Assembly: GCA_944739405.2 (NCBI GenBank)
Contig: OX123191.2
Location: 9,156,830 to 9,220,829 of the forward strand
Direction: 5' to 3'
From: Euclidia mi
Taxonomy: Eukaryota > Arthropoda > Insecta > Lepidoptera > Erebidae
DNA length: 64,000 nucleotides
Shown piece by piece: positions 13,401 through 28,400 of the stretch. A program made the translations under genes and the position numbers. Numbering within the stretch: the stretch's first letter is position 1; every line of letters starts with the position of its first letter. Below the pieces are notes generated by a model. It ran no database searches, had not been told where the DNA came from, and was given only the letters and a program-made list of their open reading frames with translations.

Positions 13401-16400
13401 TATAGCCACCGCCAGCTTCCTCTAGCTCGCCCTGGTCAGCTAGACGTGTTTCGCTTAGAGCAGCTACATCTATATTGTAGCGACCAAGTTCGTGTGCTAC
13501 GACAGCAGTTTTACGCTCCGGGCAAAGGTTTCCGTCATTGTCCATTAATGTGCGCACATTCCATGCGCCGAAAGTCATAATCGATGATTTTATTTGATAC
13601 CTTTTGTGACGTCGACCGCGGGTGGTGGGGTGCTCAAGCAGCCGCGGTTACTATTCCCCCAATGTGTAAGGACAAGCATTTTTATGGGGCACCTTTTCTA
13701 GCCCCCTCCCCGGCTGAGCGGGGAAGCAGTGTCTCCCTAAATAGGGCTGCTTCGTCGCCTAAGGTGCTGCCCAATCCACACTGTTGTCCCAATTGCAGTG
13801 CAGAAACGACCACTCTCCTTAGGCCGCCATACGTGCGGGCTTCAGACAAAGTCGGGTGTGCACCACAATCCAACCTCTCTACCTCAGCCCATCGCCGTAG
13901 GTCTTGATCAGAGTCCGGTAATCAGAAGCAGTCAGTTGCGCGTGACATATTTAAGTGCCTAAGTGATTGCGCTAGCACAGATGCACTCTCTCGTCCTTTC
14001 CCTTCTGTGCCCAGTGGACCGGAAAGCCGCTACGACTGGAGCTCTAAAGACAAGCAGCAGATGACGCAATTCGACAATACCCTAGCGCGGACTCGCTTTT
14101 TGTGCAATTTGAATGCCTGCACCTGGCTGGGCTGGCTGGCTAGCTCTCTAAAACCGACCACGCGGGACGTGCTAGTTTGACTCAACTGTTACTCCAGTCC
14201 ACCACGATACCTGATATATGGAGGCAAATGCCTTCATAGTTAAACCTTATATTAACGACGCGGCCCCTCCGTCGGTGAATGCCCCTTTTGGAAACGCCGA
14301 TCTCTGTCTGGTTTACACTAACTGTAGTGCCCGCGACACACCTCATGTGATCCATAAATTGTTGTTTCGAGTCTGGGTGTTCATTTTTCCGTTAATTGGA
14401 TGTTTGCAAAGTCCCGCGCAACACAGGATATATTCATAGTACGGAAGTAGGCTTAAAAATATAACATTTATACAAAATATCAACACAGTACTAATAACAC
14501 CACATACCTCAGCCCTATAATCATGCCTGAGGTCAGTCATTCTAGCGGTGTGCTCTTCCCTCAGAGATTCGATAGTAGCTCTGTTCTCTTCTATCATTCG
14601 CGCTCTCTCTTTCGTGAAGTTGGCTTGTAGTTGGTCTCGGAGCTCTGATAGGGCGCGCTCATTTTCTGTAATAAAAAATAGCTATAGTTAATAACTGGCA
14701 TAGCAAAATAATCTTAGTATTTAAGAATCCAGTATTTAAGTCCTATATCTTCGACAAGGCTAAACTATTTAATTAATACAATCAGGCCCTATAGACAAGC
14801 GTCATTCGCTTCTGATTTCTACTTTCGCTAAAGCTTCTTTGCCATGGTAACATAGACATATGGCAACCCTCAGAAGCAAAGGCTATACTTGCCCAGGGGG
14901 CCAATTCTCCCATTTTTATATGACACTAGAGGACGCCAGCAGCTACGCTTGCATTTTTTTTATTTACCCGTTTTAGCCGATCCCGTGGGAATTTCGGGAA
15001 ATCCCTTCTTAGTGCACCCCTACCGTCCCCAAGAAACATACATGCCAAATTTCAGCTTCCTGCGCCCAATAGTTTCGGCTGTAGCGTGTCTGTCAGTCAG
15101 TCAGTAACGCAAGGATTTTATATATTAAGATTGATATTATATTTTGAATTGACTCAGAAGTGGTATTCTGATAACGTAATGTAATTATCGTATAATTTGA
15201 AATAAACAGTTCGTCGTTGACACATATTTTGACACTTGTTTCAATTTACGATCTCGTTACAACTTCGTTCAATTATCAGGTATTTAAGAAGAATACGCTT
15301 TTTGTGACGTAACTGTGACACTAACATGATATCGAAACTATATTTACATATTTAGTAGAATTGGGCCCCAGGTCCTTAGATATCGTAGGTAGTTAGCTAC
15401 CAAGTAAGAAAAGATTATTGATCCTAAGGAGGTAAAATAGGTGTTAAATGTTTGTTTTAAAATTATCAGTTTGCGAGTATCTAGCATAAAATACATACAC
15501 TATTTCTTGCAACGAAAGGTAGCCTATGCCTTTTGTTGCAAGAAACTCTTACTAGTCCATAAAAGGGTTAAACGTTTCTATGAAGGATTTTTTATTATTT
15601 TAATAGAAAATCCTTGCGTTACTGACTGACTGACTGACTGACATGCTTCAGCCAAAACATTGGGTGCAGCGTGTCTGTCAGCTAAACAATTGGGTGCAGG
15701 CAGCTGAAATTTGGTATGTATGTTCCTTGGGGATCGTAGAGGTGCACTAAGAAGGGATTTTCTGAAATTCCCACCAGATCGGCTAAAACGGGTCAATTTA
15801 AAAAAATTGCAGGCGTAGCTGCTGGCGTCCTCTAGTACTTTTATATATTTTCTTTTTTTCTTTGTTTGTTATAGTCATATATTTACCAATTTCAAGCTGT
15901 TGCTGTTGTTCGCTCAGTTTCTCCCTGTACTGCTGGTGTATTCTGTTCATATTGTCTATGTGCTGTTTTTCCGCAGACCCCACGTCTCTCTGGTATCTCT
16001 CTGCTAGTTCTGACGTGGCTTTGTCTAACGCTTGTCTGTGTGTTTGCTCGGCTGTTGTTAGTGCCTGGAAAATAGTTTATAACATATTATATAGGCTATG
16101 GAATGTCGCTATTCCTATGGGTCGCGGAGGTAAGACGGCAGTCGCTCTGTGGAAAATCTGATATGCTGTCATACCTAGTAAGACTAGTAAACGTATTCCG
16201 AGGCGTGTCTTGGATATAACCGGCATAAAGTTAGGTCGATAATTCGATATTGATTAAGATAATATACACAATGCTTTCTCGAAATAAGTGAAGAAACTAG
16301 AAAAAAATATAATTAATAAATGATGCCGATAGCCCTTTTCTAATTCAGCATCTAAATCAAAAATGTAATACTTTGACAAATAACGCTAGTCCAGGACCAA

Positions 16401-19400
16401 ATAAATAGATACACAAATCATATCATCTATTTTAATATATTTACCTCTTCCATTTCTCGTCGATGTCTCTCCGCCTGCTCACTCAATCTTATTCTCTTCT
16501 CGTTCAGAAACTTCTCCTCCGCCTCCTTCAACTCTTCCTGTAACTCCGCCCTTAACTTCCTCTCCCTCCCCGACCACTCCACTCTTATACTCTCCAACTC
16601 TTTCTGTAACGTTAACTCCAGTCTTCTTCTCTCATCTGCTTTGTTTCTCTCTATAAAATCTCTAGTTCCCATATCAGGTATAAGAGGAGATTTAATCGGT
16701 TTTGGCAATGTTTCTTCCTGAGATTCAAATTGATATACAACCACAACATTGTCAGAGCTAGATTTCCCTTGAGATAAAATAACTCCATCCAATCTTGGAC
16801 TGGTAAGCCCTTTGCCCAAACTAGACGCAGAATCTGAACTCTTGATTTGAGAAGCTAATGTAGGTTTACCCAAAGGTTTAAAGGTAGACAAAGGACTCCA
16901 AGGTTTGCCATAATCAAGTCTGGGCGATCTCATTTCTGATCCAAGACTTGGCGTCGGCGAAATTTTGATCTGAGGCGATTTTATTGATAGTTCGTGCGCT
17001 TTCAAAGGCAATTCGTGTGACTTCGACTTTGATTCGTCTATAATCGAAGTCTTTTTAGACTCGTCTGAGTCCGATGGCACTGACTTCGATAAGTCTAGTG
17101 TAGGAACTTTGATTTGAGGTATTGGAATGTTTTCGCTTCGATGTCTTTCTGACGAAGATTTCTTTTCTGAGATATCTTCTTCCTTAACGCTAGATTTTTC
17201 TTGAGTTTCGTTTGGTTTTTCCTTGTCGTTCGATTCGTCGAGATCGTTTAGGTCTAAGTTAGCAAATTCTCTGTCCGGAGAATCTATCGATGTTTCAGAT
17301 TCTATACTTTCCATAAGATTTATAGATATTTTGCTCTTTTGAGGTATCATTGGTGATCTGTAACAGAAAATTTAGGTATATATAACGAGTAGTGTTTTGT
17401 TAGTCTTTATAATGGATGAAAAACAAAAAATCTCTGCATTATCGATAGTGGCATTTAATAGGCTTGTGTCCTCAAATGTAATAAGCGATTGATTCGTTCC
17501 TTTATTAGATGTTAAACTTAAATACCAAATCTTTTCTTAAAAAATCGATCAGTAACATTACTAATTACGGCTTTTTAAAAACCTTTTTGAATTCGACACG
17601 AAAACGCTGTAAACCATTATGGCGGTTGAGTGATATCACAAAGTGCAAAACAAAACAAACCGTGAATGAAGTCTGGTCTAATGATTTTGTTATATTCGAT
17701 TTTACAGGTAGAAAGTTTGACGTTTTAGTTGTATTTACTACTAAAACGTCAACAACATGAATGGCGGTCGTACTTTTTGACGTAATGCTCTCTGATTGGT
17801 GTTCACTGTCACAAGAATAAATACATTATTTTTAGTTTTAGAATCCTAAAAATAGCATTATTCTTACCTTTTTATAATAAATAATAATCTTTATTGACAT
17901 CTTAAAATCATAATGAATCTATAGATACTACAATCAAACCGATTTATTCTTAGTGGACACAAGCCTATTCTAATGGCAGAAAATTCGGGCTCGCTGCCTT
18001 TACACCAGTCAATGAATTTCATTGATCGCTAGGCCGCATGCGATTCCTGTATGCTGCATATAGACTGAGATATTAATCGTGAACTTTGATTGGTTTTTAT
18101 TCCGTATAAGGTGGGTAACCATTCACACAACACCATCTAGTCCCAAACTAAGCAGAGCTTGTACTATGGGTCGATTAGGACTATGGATAAACATACATAT
18201 ATACTTTTTTTTTGTAAATACATGCATATTATATATAGAAACACCCAGACCAAGACAAACATCCATGTTCATGCACACAAATGTTTGACTTGAGCGGGAA
18301 TCGAACCCGCAGTCGCTTACACTCCCGCTGCGCCAACCGGTCGTCAACTGTGTACCATTCGCGTTAATCCAAGAAAATATGAAATAAAGACTATTGAAAA
18401 TGAGCTTTTACATCCATATATCTTCAGGAGAACAAAGTTAAATTATAAGTATCTTTAGGTTGTTTTCCGGGATTTGTACCACGTAACTTTGTTTCGAGTA
18501 TCCACTGTTGCAAGCGGAAGAGTACATCCGCTTGCAACAGCGCCGATATATCGGGTACTCGAAACAAAGGTACGTGGTGTATATCCCGAAAGACAATCTA
18601 AAGCTAGAGACCACGAAAGTTTACATTAATTATAAGTATGTTACCTAGGCCTAGCTTCCTTCTCAGAGAACACCGGCTCTTCCAAGCTAACGGGCGTGGT
18701 CTCTATATCCCCGGGGCGCACCAGGTCCGATATCTTGTGGAAGTTCTTCTGGAACAGGTCCGGCTTGATGTAGTCCCCGGCTGGAGGGCGGAGTACCCGC
18801 CGCCGGGGCGAAGTGCCACGGAGGCTTTCACTTTCTGCAAATATAAAAAAAGAAAATGGTCCATAAATACGCAACCACTCAACTTACAAAACATATACGG
18901 CATTTGTTACTAAATAGAATAAATTATGAATTGAAAAGCTGGTTTTATAAATATTGGGTGTAAAGACTATTGTAGAATTCACCAATGATTATTTTTAAAA
19001 TATTTTAATTTATTTATTTATTCAGGCAACGTGAACCCAAACAAAATTCTTAGTTACATACATTTTTATAAATTAATGTTGGTATACTTAAGCTGTACAC
19101 AATAAAATAACATAAAACATCATATGAGATGCCTCTCAGCATGAATGCGAGAGCAACGATTCATATAGAGAGAATCCAGCAATCATTGCTAAGACGCGAT
19201 TGGGGCAGGCCACGCTCGCTGGCCCCGTTAAGGCTCTAGACAGACGGACCGCATTTCAACTGCAATCCAACTGCAAAATTGCAGTTCAAGTGCAGTTTGA
19301 ATGCAGTTGACACGACTGCAATAGAACTGCAAACCAACCGTGCAGTCCGATTGCAGTTCAATTGCAGTTGGTGTGCAGTTCACACGATTGCACGCCGACT

Positions 19401-22400
19401 GCAATTGAACTGCAATCGGACTGCACGTTTGGTTTGCAGTTCTCCGTGCAGTTCGATTGCAGTCGGTGTGCAGTTCAAACGATGGCACGCCGACTGCAAT
19501 TGAACTGCAATCGGACTACACGGTTTGTTTGCAGTTCTATTGCAGTCGTGTCAACTGCAATTGAACTGCAATTTGCAGTTGGATTGCAGTTGAAATGCGG
19601 TCCGTCTGTCTAGAGCCTAAGAATATGTTTAAATATATAAGTACTCTTTAATTCGTATAATAGTTTTAAAATGCAGAATAATCTTTATGCAACAACTGCT
19701 ACATACTAGTAAAACTGTAAAAGCGAACACTTCATTACAAGAGAAAATAGATTCCGTGTGCGGTAAAATCAAAAAACCAAATAAGTATTCAAGTACCTTA
19801 GTTTTAAATGAATTTTAAACGGTAATAAATAAAAAAAAGGTAGCGGGAGGGAGAGCTACCTATAAGGTATGTATCTTCAAAACAGCACTTATATGTGCAC
19901 ACAGATATATGGCATAACACATTGACATGCAAACTTACACATAAAACAAGAGAGAACTATGCAATTGTCAAATCAAACTAAGTACATCATATATTTAATC
20001 AACTAAATTAATTCTATAATACTGAATATCAAACATATTCAAAATTATGTAACATATTCGAGAACATTGCAGAGACATCTGAGACTACTCTCAACCCAGG
20101 CCAGTGTGCTGAACTTTAACCCTAATACTTCGCATTAAGAAGAGTTATGTGCCCAGCTGAGGGATAGTTCACATACAATGCTGGTGAGGATGAAGTTTTG
20201 GACATTAAAATTAGTTTGTTCTCAAGAAGTAATTTAGCCAGGCGAGGTAACATCAGCTAGCATAAGGATTTTGTCTTATAAGAATTGTAAACAACCAAAA
20301 TGCAGTAGATAATTGTCTTTTTGTTTACTTACTTCGAATTCTAAGCACCATTACGACAATTTTATAACGTTATTATATAAATAACAGACGGTTTATATTT
20401 TATAACACATCAAGCCTTGAAGCTCTACAGTATCTGATCGACTAACATTTCAAGGCGAACGCAAAGACGACTGCAAAAAGTCTGACACGCGATTCAGAAA
20501 TAAAAATATTGTTTGTGTAAGGTTATGATTCATGAACAGTTACTATGGAAAGGATGATGGTTGGTATAAGGGTTTTATTTGAAATCCAGTGCCGTTGTGA
20601 TAATATTTGAATATATATTCAAGCTTAAAATATAGTTCTTAGCGTTAAATGGAAATTGTAAAAGGTAATCGGAATTGTATGTTTAAAACAGGTTTTTAGA
20701 CATGAAACAAAATGCTATACCACGGTAATGTTATCTTTTACAGTACTAGATGATGCCCAGAGCTACACCATTCTACGCTACTACATTCTTATTTTATTTA
20801 ACTGTTTCAGCCCCATCTCATGGGAATGTTGGGCAATCCACGCTTAGTGCACCCAAGGTCTCCAAGGACTCTCCGCCAAATTTTGACTGCACGGTTGGCG
20901 TAATGGTTTAAGAGCGTTTACGCCTTACGGCTTTTCATACAAACTTTCATGTCCTTATTTTTCTAAATGAATGAACCGATTTTAATGACACTTCATACAC
21001 ATAAGCAGGATACATACATAGGTCTAAAAAGTTAAATGAAAATATTATTGAAATATCTTATTTAAAAAAAGATAATTTGTTTGATATCTGTTTCTATGGA
21101 AAATTTAAAATCGGCCAAATTTAGCTGTAACACTTTTTTCGAAAATATTTTGTCTCGAGTCTGGGTGTTCATTGTGTTTGTTGTTTGTAAAGTCCACCGC
21201 GACACAGGATTTATTCCTAGTGCGGGAGTTGCCTTTTTAAGAAACAAGAAATTTCAGCTTCTTGCGTATAGTAGTTGCGATCAGGCCGCCCTCACGTTGA
21301 CGCTGTCGCCAATGTGAGGGCGGCCTTATACATTGTCTGTCAGTCAGTCAATTACGCAATGATTTTATATAAACAGATTGATTTTATAAATACTTACCTT
21401 CAGAAGAGCTATCAGAATTCGAGCTAGAAGTGGAAGTAGATTTTCTCATTGGACTTTGGAATATAGGCAGTGGATCGGGTTTGTTTTTCAGTGGAGATAG
21501 TATTCTTGGATTGGGTAAGGGAAGCTTGAGGGGCGAAGGTGGGTTATCTGGATAGGGAAGGAAAGGGGTAAAATATTATCAAACTAATAAAATTCTCTTC
21601 ATATTTACTGATAATTTTGAATTGACTATTGGTCTAACAGTTAGTGACGCTAGTATTTAAGGCCTTACACTAAGTTCCGAATTCTTTCAAGGACAAAGAC
21701 ATGATAAGCGCTACCTGCAGTATTGTTGAAGAAATAAGGAGTTAATACGAAAACATAAAAGCATACATTTAATTCGTAACTATTCGTACAAAGACAGAAA
21801 AAGGATTTAATTTATATTTTTGTAAAATAAAAATAATAAACTTACCTAAAGAATCTCTCTCCGATCCGGACAAACTCTTCACCTCTCTCGGACTATTGTC
21901 ATTAGGCCTCGGGGGCAAAGGCGGTCTGGCCGCCAGAGGGGTCAACACAATCTGGTTCAATGGGACCATGGGCGGCGATATCACCGGTGAAGACGTCACT
22001 CGGTGCGGTGACGTCAGTCCGTGCGACGACGTCAGTCCGTGCGGCGACGTCACTACGTGCGGCGACGTCAGACCGTGTGGAGATGTTATGACAGGTGAAG
22101 GGACGATAGGGGGCGCGGCAGATATTATTGAGCTTTGGCCATCGTTCTGTTCTGATGAACTGTTCGAGCCTGGACTGAGAGTTGGCTCTGGGAGGTTTTC
22201 TAGCTTGAATCTGTAATTGAAAAATATTTTATATAGTGAAATATCTGTTTAGACCGTGGATTTTATCGTTACACATTAGATGGCAGAGGTCAAAAAGCTA
22301 ATATTCTGCTAAATATGCCTAAGGGGCGGAACATATCTGACGGAAGATCCGTCGAACGTATCTTCGGTCGCGTATATTCCGTCAAATGAGTCGGTACACA

Positions 22401-25400
22401 TCTGACGGAAAATGCGTCGAGCGTATCTGCACACATTTGCTAAAAGCGTGGCTATTATGCACACATATAAGTTTGGTCGTGCAGGGCCGTACTCAGGGCA
22501 GCTCAATATTTTACTGTCATATTCTTTTACCTAATCATTTTTCGTGTTCCCTGATGTTATGTAGTCACTGAAGTCCGGTAGTTATTGATATTGTAATTCG
22601 AGTTTGACTATTAAAAATATGTCGGACTTAAGACATTTTTATATAAGCCAACAAGCGTTATTTGAATATATTCCCTATATAGGTATGGAGGTTCAAAATT
22701 AAAAGACGATGATACGATTTGATTACGGTTTTTAAGAAAATTTATACAAATGATATAGAAGGGGTTACAGTTGCAGCGCATGACACAAAATGTTTTCTAT
22801 GTAGGTATTTTAATATATAAGGTTTGGAAATTAAAAGGCGTAGCCGTGAGATTTATTGCCTATTCTTTCTCATGGTTCTAACTTCTACGCCTCTACGTCG
22901 CATTAACTGTAAATGTAGAATCTTTGGTAAAAGTGGGTTTTGGTTACAAATCCGCCTGATCTTAAGCGTACATGGAGTCCCATAGCAAAAGTCATCATGC
23001 CAATAAAATATTAATAATAATGGCATGATGGACCCTAGCTTTTAGGTATGACGTGCTTAATGTTACTAACTTTTCTTAAATTCTCAGTGCTGGTTTTTAG
23101 GTATTTTTTTGAAAATATTATTAAAATCATAAATAATTCTGCCAGACTCATTACGACAGCAGTAATTCCCGTAGACCTTTAGAACCTCATACCTATAAAT
23201 TGGCCCACGATCCAGGCTAGCAAGTATGCGTACACTCATAGCACATACTAACACTACACTATTCTACACATTTCGTTTCTGAAAAAATAAGTAAGGTCTG
23301 GCGGCCCTGGAATCTTACTCTACTACGCGTCACTCAAAATCACCGATCTGGGAATGACATGGATATGGCATGTCCAATACCTACGAATTTAGCGTGCATA
23401 CCTACGAAATTAGCGTGCATACCTACGAAATGTCAGGGCAATTTAAAATGGCTGCCATTTGGGTTGTACTCCAGAATATAATCGATATCGATATGGAGCC
23501 GGTCAGAGGAAAATAATAAATTTTTGTAGTAAGTTACTTTAATTAGTTTAAATCTTTTGCCAGATTAGTTTATTTCATAATGCAAATTTGGGCGAACATG
23601 GCAAAGCGAAGGACGACCCTTGTATCAAACATGTAACAAAATATTCTCTGAAAGCCAATATCGATACTGTGTCGCTGAGAAATTACCGGACATGAATGGC
23701 ACCATACATACGGTAATGAAACACACAGCCTGAAGCACTGATTCATCTGGGTTTTAGACATATTTATGCACAAAAACAAAATTATTATGTTCGATATACA
23801 ACGATTTCACAGCAGATTTACCACAAACCCTGGCAAAAAAATATGGCGACTATGGCACGAATGACATTTCTAATAAAATATCGTCATGATTAACTTATTC
23901 AGTAAACTAGGGCTATCTCTTTTTTCTGTCAGAGATATCCCTAAGACAAAACGAGACAACACTATGTTTGGTGGCTTTATGTCGATTTCGTACATATGTG
24001 TATAAAAAAATCATGGTGAAATGTGGGTGTAATATTACACCTCTGCCTACTCCTCCGGGGTACAGGCGTGACTCTATAAAAATAATAAATATAATAATAT
24101 ATGTGTATAATGTAATTTTTCTATATGTACTATTTGCCCTCTCCATGTATATTCCTTAATCAATGGTCAAAATTCACGTGGTGCGTGGTGCGCGCGACGT
24201 CGACGGATAATCCGTCAGTACGCTCGACGTACTAACGGATCTTCGGTCAGGTGTGAAAGGTTGAACGTTTTTCTATACATTTGTATGTATTGGCGTTACG
24301 CGACGGATAAAACGCGACGGATTTTCCGTCAGATATGTTCCGCCCCTAAACTAGAAAGCGGACCCTGAGCTCCAAGGCGAAAGGTTTTGGATGCAACCGG
24401 AACAATGCTAGGACGATGGTGATTATTTCTTAATAAAGATCATGTTTATTGAGATTGTCCAAGTGTTGACCTCTGCAAACATGCTGAACAATATTATACA
24501 GGATGTCACAAGACCCATCACCAAGCCGAAGTCTACTCGTTTTGGACCTCATGCCAAATCATACTAACCAAAAATAATACCTAGGAAACGAATAGTTTTT
24601 TTAAGTTTTGACATTTTTTAAACCGCAATTAAAGGCGCATGCGTGCAATGCTCGAAATACCTACTTATCCATGGGGTCAGAGGGCATCTAAAGAACATAT
24701 TCGCGGGGTAAATGCATCGATTTTGTACCTAATTCGAAAAATTCCATACTAACTTTGAGCCTCAATATCTCCTGAACCAGTAATTTCCCAGGTATGGTGC
24801 CGAAGTAAAAAATGTTCATAGTGATTGGTACAACATGGGATTTCAGTTTTTGTTAATGGTCTTTTGACACCCTGTATACTATGCATACATTTTTCAAAAC
24901 ATTAGTTTTAAATTGATTTTACGATTTCAATTTTAATTGATCATTAATTATTTAAAACTGTAAACTTTTAGTTGTGAACACCACCTGATTGGGGGCCTGG
25001 AGATCTGTAAGACAGGGTTTCCCAAGTACAGACTCCAGTCTCTAACAAAGGTAAATTTTATTATCATAGTTTTAAGGCTTAAAATGTATATGCAACCATA
25101 GTGAAAATAATAAATAATTCATTCATTAAAATAATAAACTTAGACATTACCTGACACTTTTCCGATCCTCTTCAAAGCTGGCGGGTTGTTTCTGCTTGCC
25201 CATAAATATACTATCGACTCTTTTGTGCAGCGCGTCAGACAGTTTCTCTCTGAGTATGCCTTTCGGAGGATCGCTCTTGGTGACAGAATCTAGCGCTAGA
25301 GATTTGTCTGTGTCCGGACTGGGTAAGTCGGATTTTGAAACTTTGAGGAACATGCTGCCCTTGCCTGTAAAAGAAAGGGATAGTCCTAAACCATTTCAAT

Positions 25401-28400
25401 GTTGCTTCAAATTTGTATCTATAGTCGAGTTCTGTGAGCTTTCAAAAAAATGTGTTCAAGAATCCAAAGCCTAATCGAATCACTAACAATTTTTACGAAT
25501 TTCAATCTTTATTGACGTAAATGAAATTATGGTCAATGGCGTAATCTTAATATATAAAATCCTTGCGTTACTGACTAACTGACAGACACGCTACAGCCGG
25601 AACTATTGGTCGCAGGAAGCTGAAATTTGGCATGTAAGTTCCTTGGGGACCGTAGAGGTGCACTAAGAAGGCATTTCCCGAAATTCCCACGGGATCGGCC
25701 AAAACGGGTAAATTAAAAAAAAATGCAGGCGTAGCTGCTGGCGTCGTCTAGTATTTATATAAAGGCACTTTTCTATAAAAATCTTAGGTTCAACTACAAA
25801 ATATTAGAATTCTCTTTTCTTAGCATGGAACACCGCTGTATTTTTTTTACAGTAATCAAAAAAGCCTTACCAGTCAACGGCAACCCCTTATCAACCTTAC
25901 TTCCCATCAGCAGTGGACTAAAATTCTCCTCCTCAGGACTGTTCAACACATGCATCTTCAAATCTATAATCTCAGATTGCTGCTTAAACAGCAACTTCGG
26001 CCTTTCGAACGAAGGCCGGCTATGTAGATCACGGTCCGAAGTATTCCTCATCAAACCAGGTTTACCCATCAATGAGCCGTCGACGCTTCGTCTTAAGGGT
26101 GATATTCGTGTGTCAACGAGTTTCTTGTCCAGTCTGCTTAGCGGGGATGGTGGAGGTCGGCCTAGAGGGGTCAAACGCCGCGGTCCTGTGAGAGTTTGGT
26201 TGTCTCTGACGTCAGAGCCGTGGTTTTCGCTGTCCGTGCTGAGTTCTTCATCGCTTTCGACTTTTGTCTCCACGCGCTCCAAGCTTTTTGGGTAGTCTTC
26301 TGATGTTGGTAGTTCCTGCACAGAAATGATTATATTATAATATAATTCATTGTCCTAGTATTATTCCGGTTCCATCCAACCTTCCCCTTGGAGACCGAGG
26401 TCCGCTTTCTAGTCTAACCAGGGGGGCGATTCAGAATCGTTCGATATCTCATTTGACATTCGATTCCGTTAATTGTCAAACGGGCTACCTCACTTTTTGT
26501 CAAAACTATCGCATTTCCTATCAATTTTATGCATTCAGTATGCAGTAAATTAATAAATAAACCGAATTCAATGAATATTTGTCCAAAATAACTCTGATAG
26601 GCGGCTAAAAGCCAAAGACAATAATTTGACATATCGTACGATTACTTGTCGTGACATTCTGAATCGGCTTGCGGATACGACAGAATATTATTGACGGCCG
26701 GTTGGCGCAGCGGGAGTGTAAGTGACTGCTACGCCGAAGGTCGCGGGTTCGATTCCTGCTCAAGTCAAACAGTTGTGTGCATGAACTTGGATGTTTGTCT
26801 TGGTCTAGGTTTTTCTATGTATAATATCTATGTATTTACAAAAAAGAAGTATATATGTATGTTTATCCATTATCTAGTACCCATAACACAAGCTCTGCTT
26901 AGTTTGGGAGTAGATGGTGGTGGATGTGGTAAAAAAAAAATTGTTTGTTCCATAGCGACTGCCGTCTGACCTCCACAATGTATGGACGTGTATGTTTACC
27001 AACTGTATGTATTTATCTATTGTACCTATTTTCATGTATGTATTTATTATTTAATCTTAATTTAATCTTAATATATAAAATCCTTGCGTTACTGACTGAC
27101 TGACAGACACACTACAGCCGAAACTACTGGTCGTAAGAAGATAAAATTTAGCATGTATGTTCCTTGGGCACCGTAGGGGTGCACTAAGACGGGATTTCCC
27201 GAAATTCCCACGGGATCGATCAAAATGGGAAATTCGAAAATATGTGCGTGCGAAGCCGCTGGCATCGACTAGTTGACAATAAAAATGTGCAATTTACGTG
27301 TATAAAATGAATAATCTGATTGAACGAACTTAGTAATTGCGCAAATCCGTCGATGTAGAGATAACACCATTTTGTATTTGAATAAGCATTTGAGAGCTAT
27401 CGAAACGGGGTATATTTTATTAATGGGCAACCCAAATTCCATACTTCAATGGGCAGACCCCTTTGACATTTTACTACCTGTTAGTAGTTAGTACCTATAA
27501 ACACGAAAGGTTTACGCAAAAATGTGCTCGCTAAATAATATATGTGCCCGGTAGATGGCAATAGGCTCGCCCCCTATTACACTGGGACCGAAACATAACT
27601 GGCGAAAAGTGGGTGTGTAATACACCTCTACCTACCCCTTCGGGGATAAAAGGCGTGAAGTTATGTTATGTTTCACGCAAAAATATTGCAGTAATATAGC
27701 TTAGGTATACATCAGAATAAGACATAACTCTAATCTTGGGAAAAAACTTCAGACTTTTATATCAAACAAGATGAGTCTGCGGTTACACCCGTATTATTAA
27801 GGGCTACTGCTCCGCTCCGGTGGGTCATAGAGTGATGTTATATAGCCTATAGCCTACCTCGATAAATGGGCTATCTAACACTGAAATATTTTTTCAAATC
27901 AGATCAGTAATTTCTGAGATTAACGCGTTCAAGCAAGCAAGCAAACAAACAAACTCTTCAGCTTTATAATATTAGTATAGATTTAGCACAGGGACGCAGA
28001 TATATAACATTAATCGCGTTATAAGGACAGCATATCTGTGTTATTTTGGCAGCAAAATGACATGAAAATCCTTATAGCAGTTTACCCGTTTAGTAGTAAA
28101 ATAGTAATAGCATAGAAAATCTGCAAGTAAATTGCATTTAAAATACTACATTGCAGTTCGTTTCGTAGACAATAATCCTTAACATTTCATCGCCGTCTAT
28201 AATAACTAAAGACAATTATTATCATGGCTAGGCATTTTCCACAACAAAGAGGTTTAATATAACATTTATTTACGACTATAAACTAAGTACTTAGACCTCG
28301 AAACGACCGCATTAGACCAATCAATAAGTTCAATCTATATATTAAAAGAATTTGTGTTCTATAATACGAGTCGGCCAGCCCGTTCTACCCAACCGATTCG

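Noticed and set aside
12500..13580. Plus-strand ORFs (126, 84, 79 codons and others)
   Set aside because: They are antisense shadows of the minus-strand LINE endonuclease.
19279..19613. Three overlapping ORFs rich in Cys/Asn/Leu
   Set aside because: They arise from the GCAGTT repeat units of a MITE on both strands and have no independent support.
19232..19617. CRISPR-like array of short repeats
   Set aside because: The units are about 11 bp, inverted, inside a TIR element in a eukaryotic intron; there are no spacers.
26696..26770. tRNA gene
   Set aside because: A and B boxes are present but there is no closed cloverleaf, and the same head recurs in several SINE copies.
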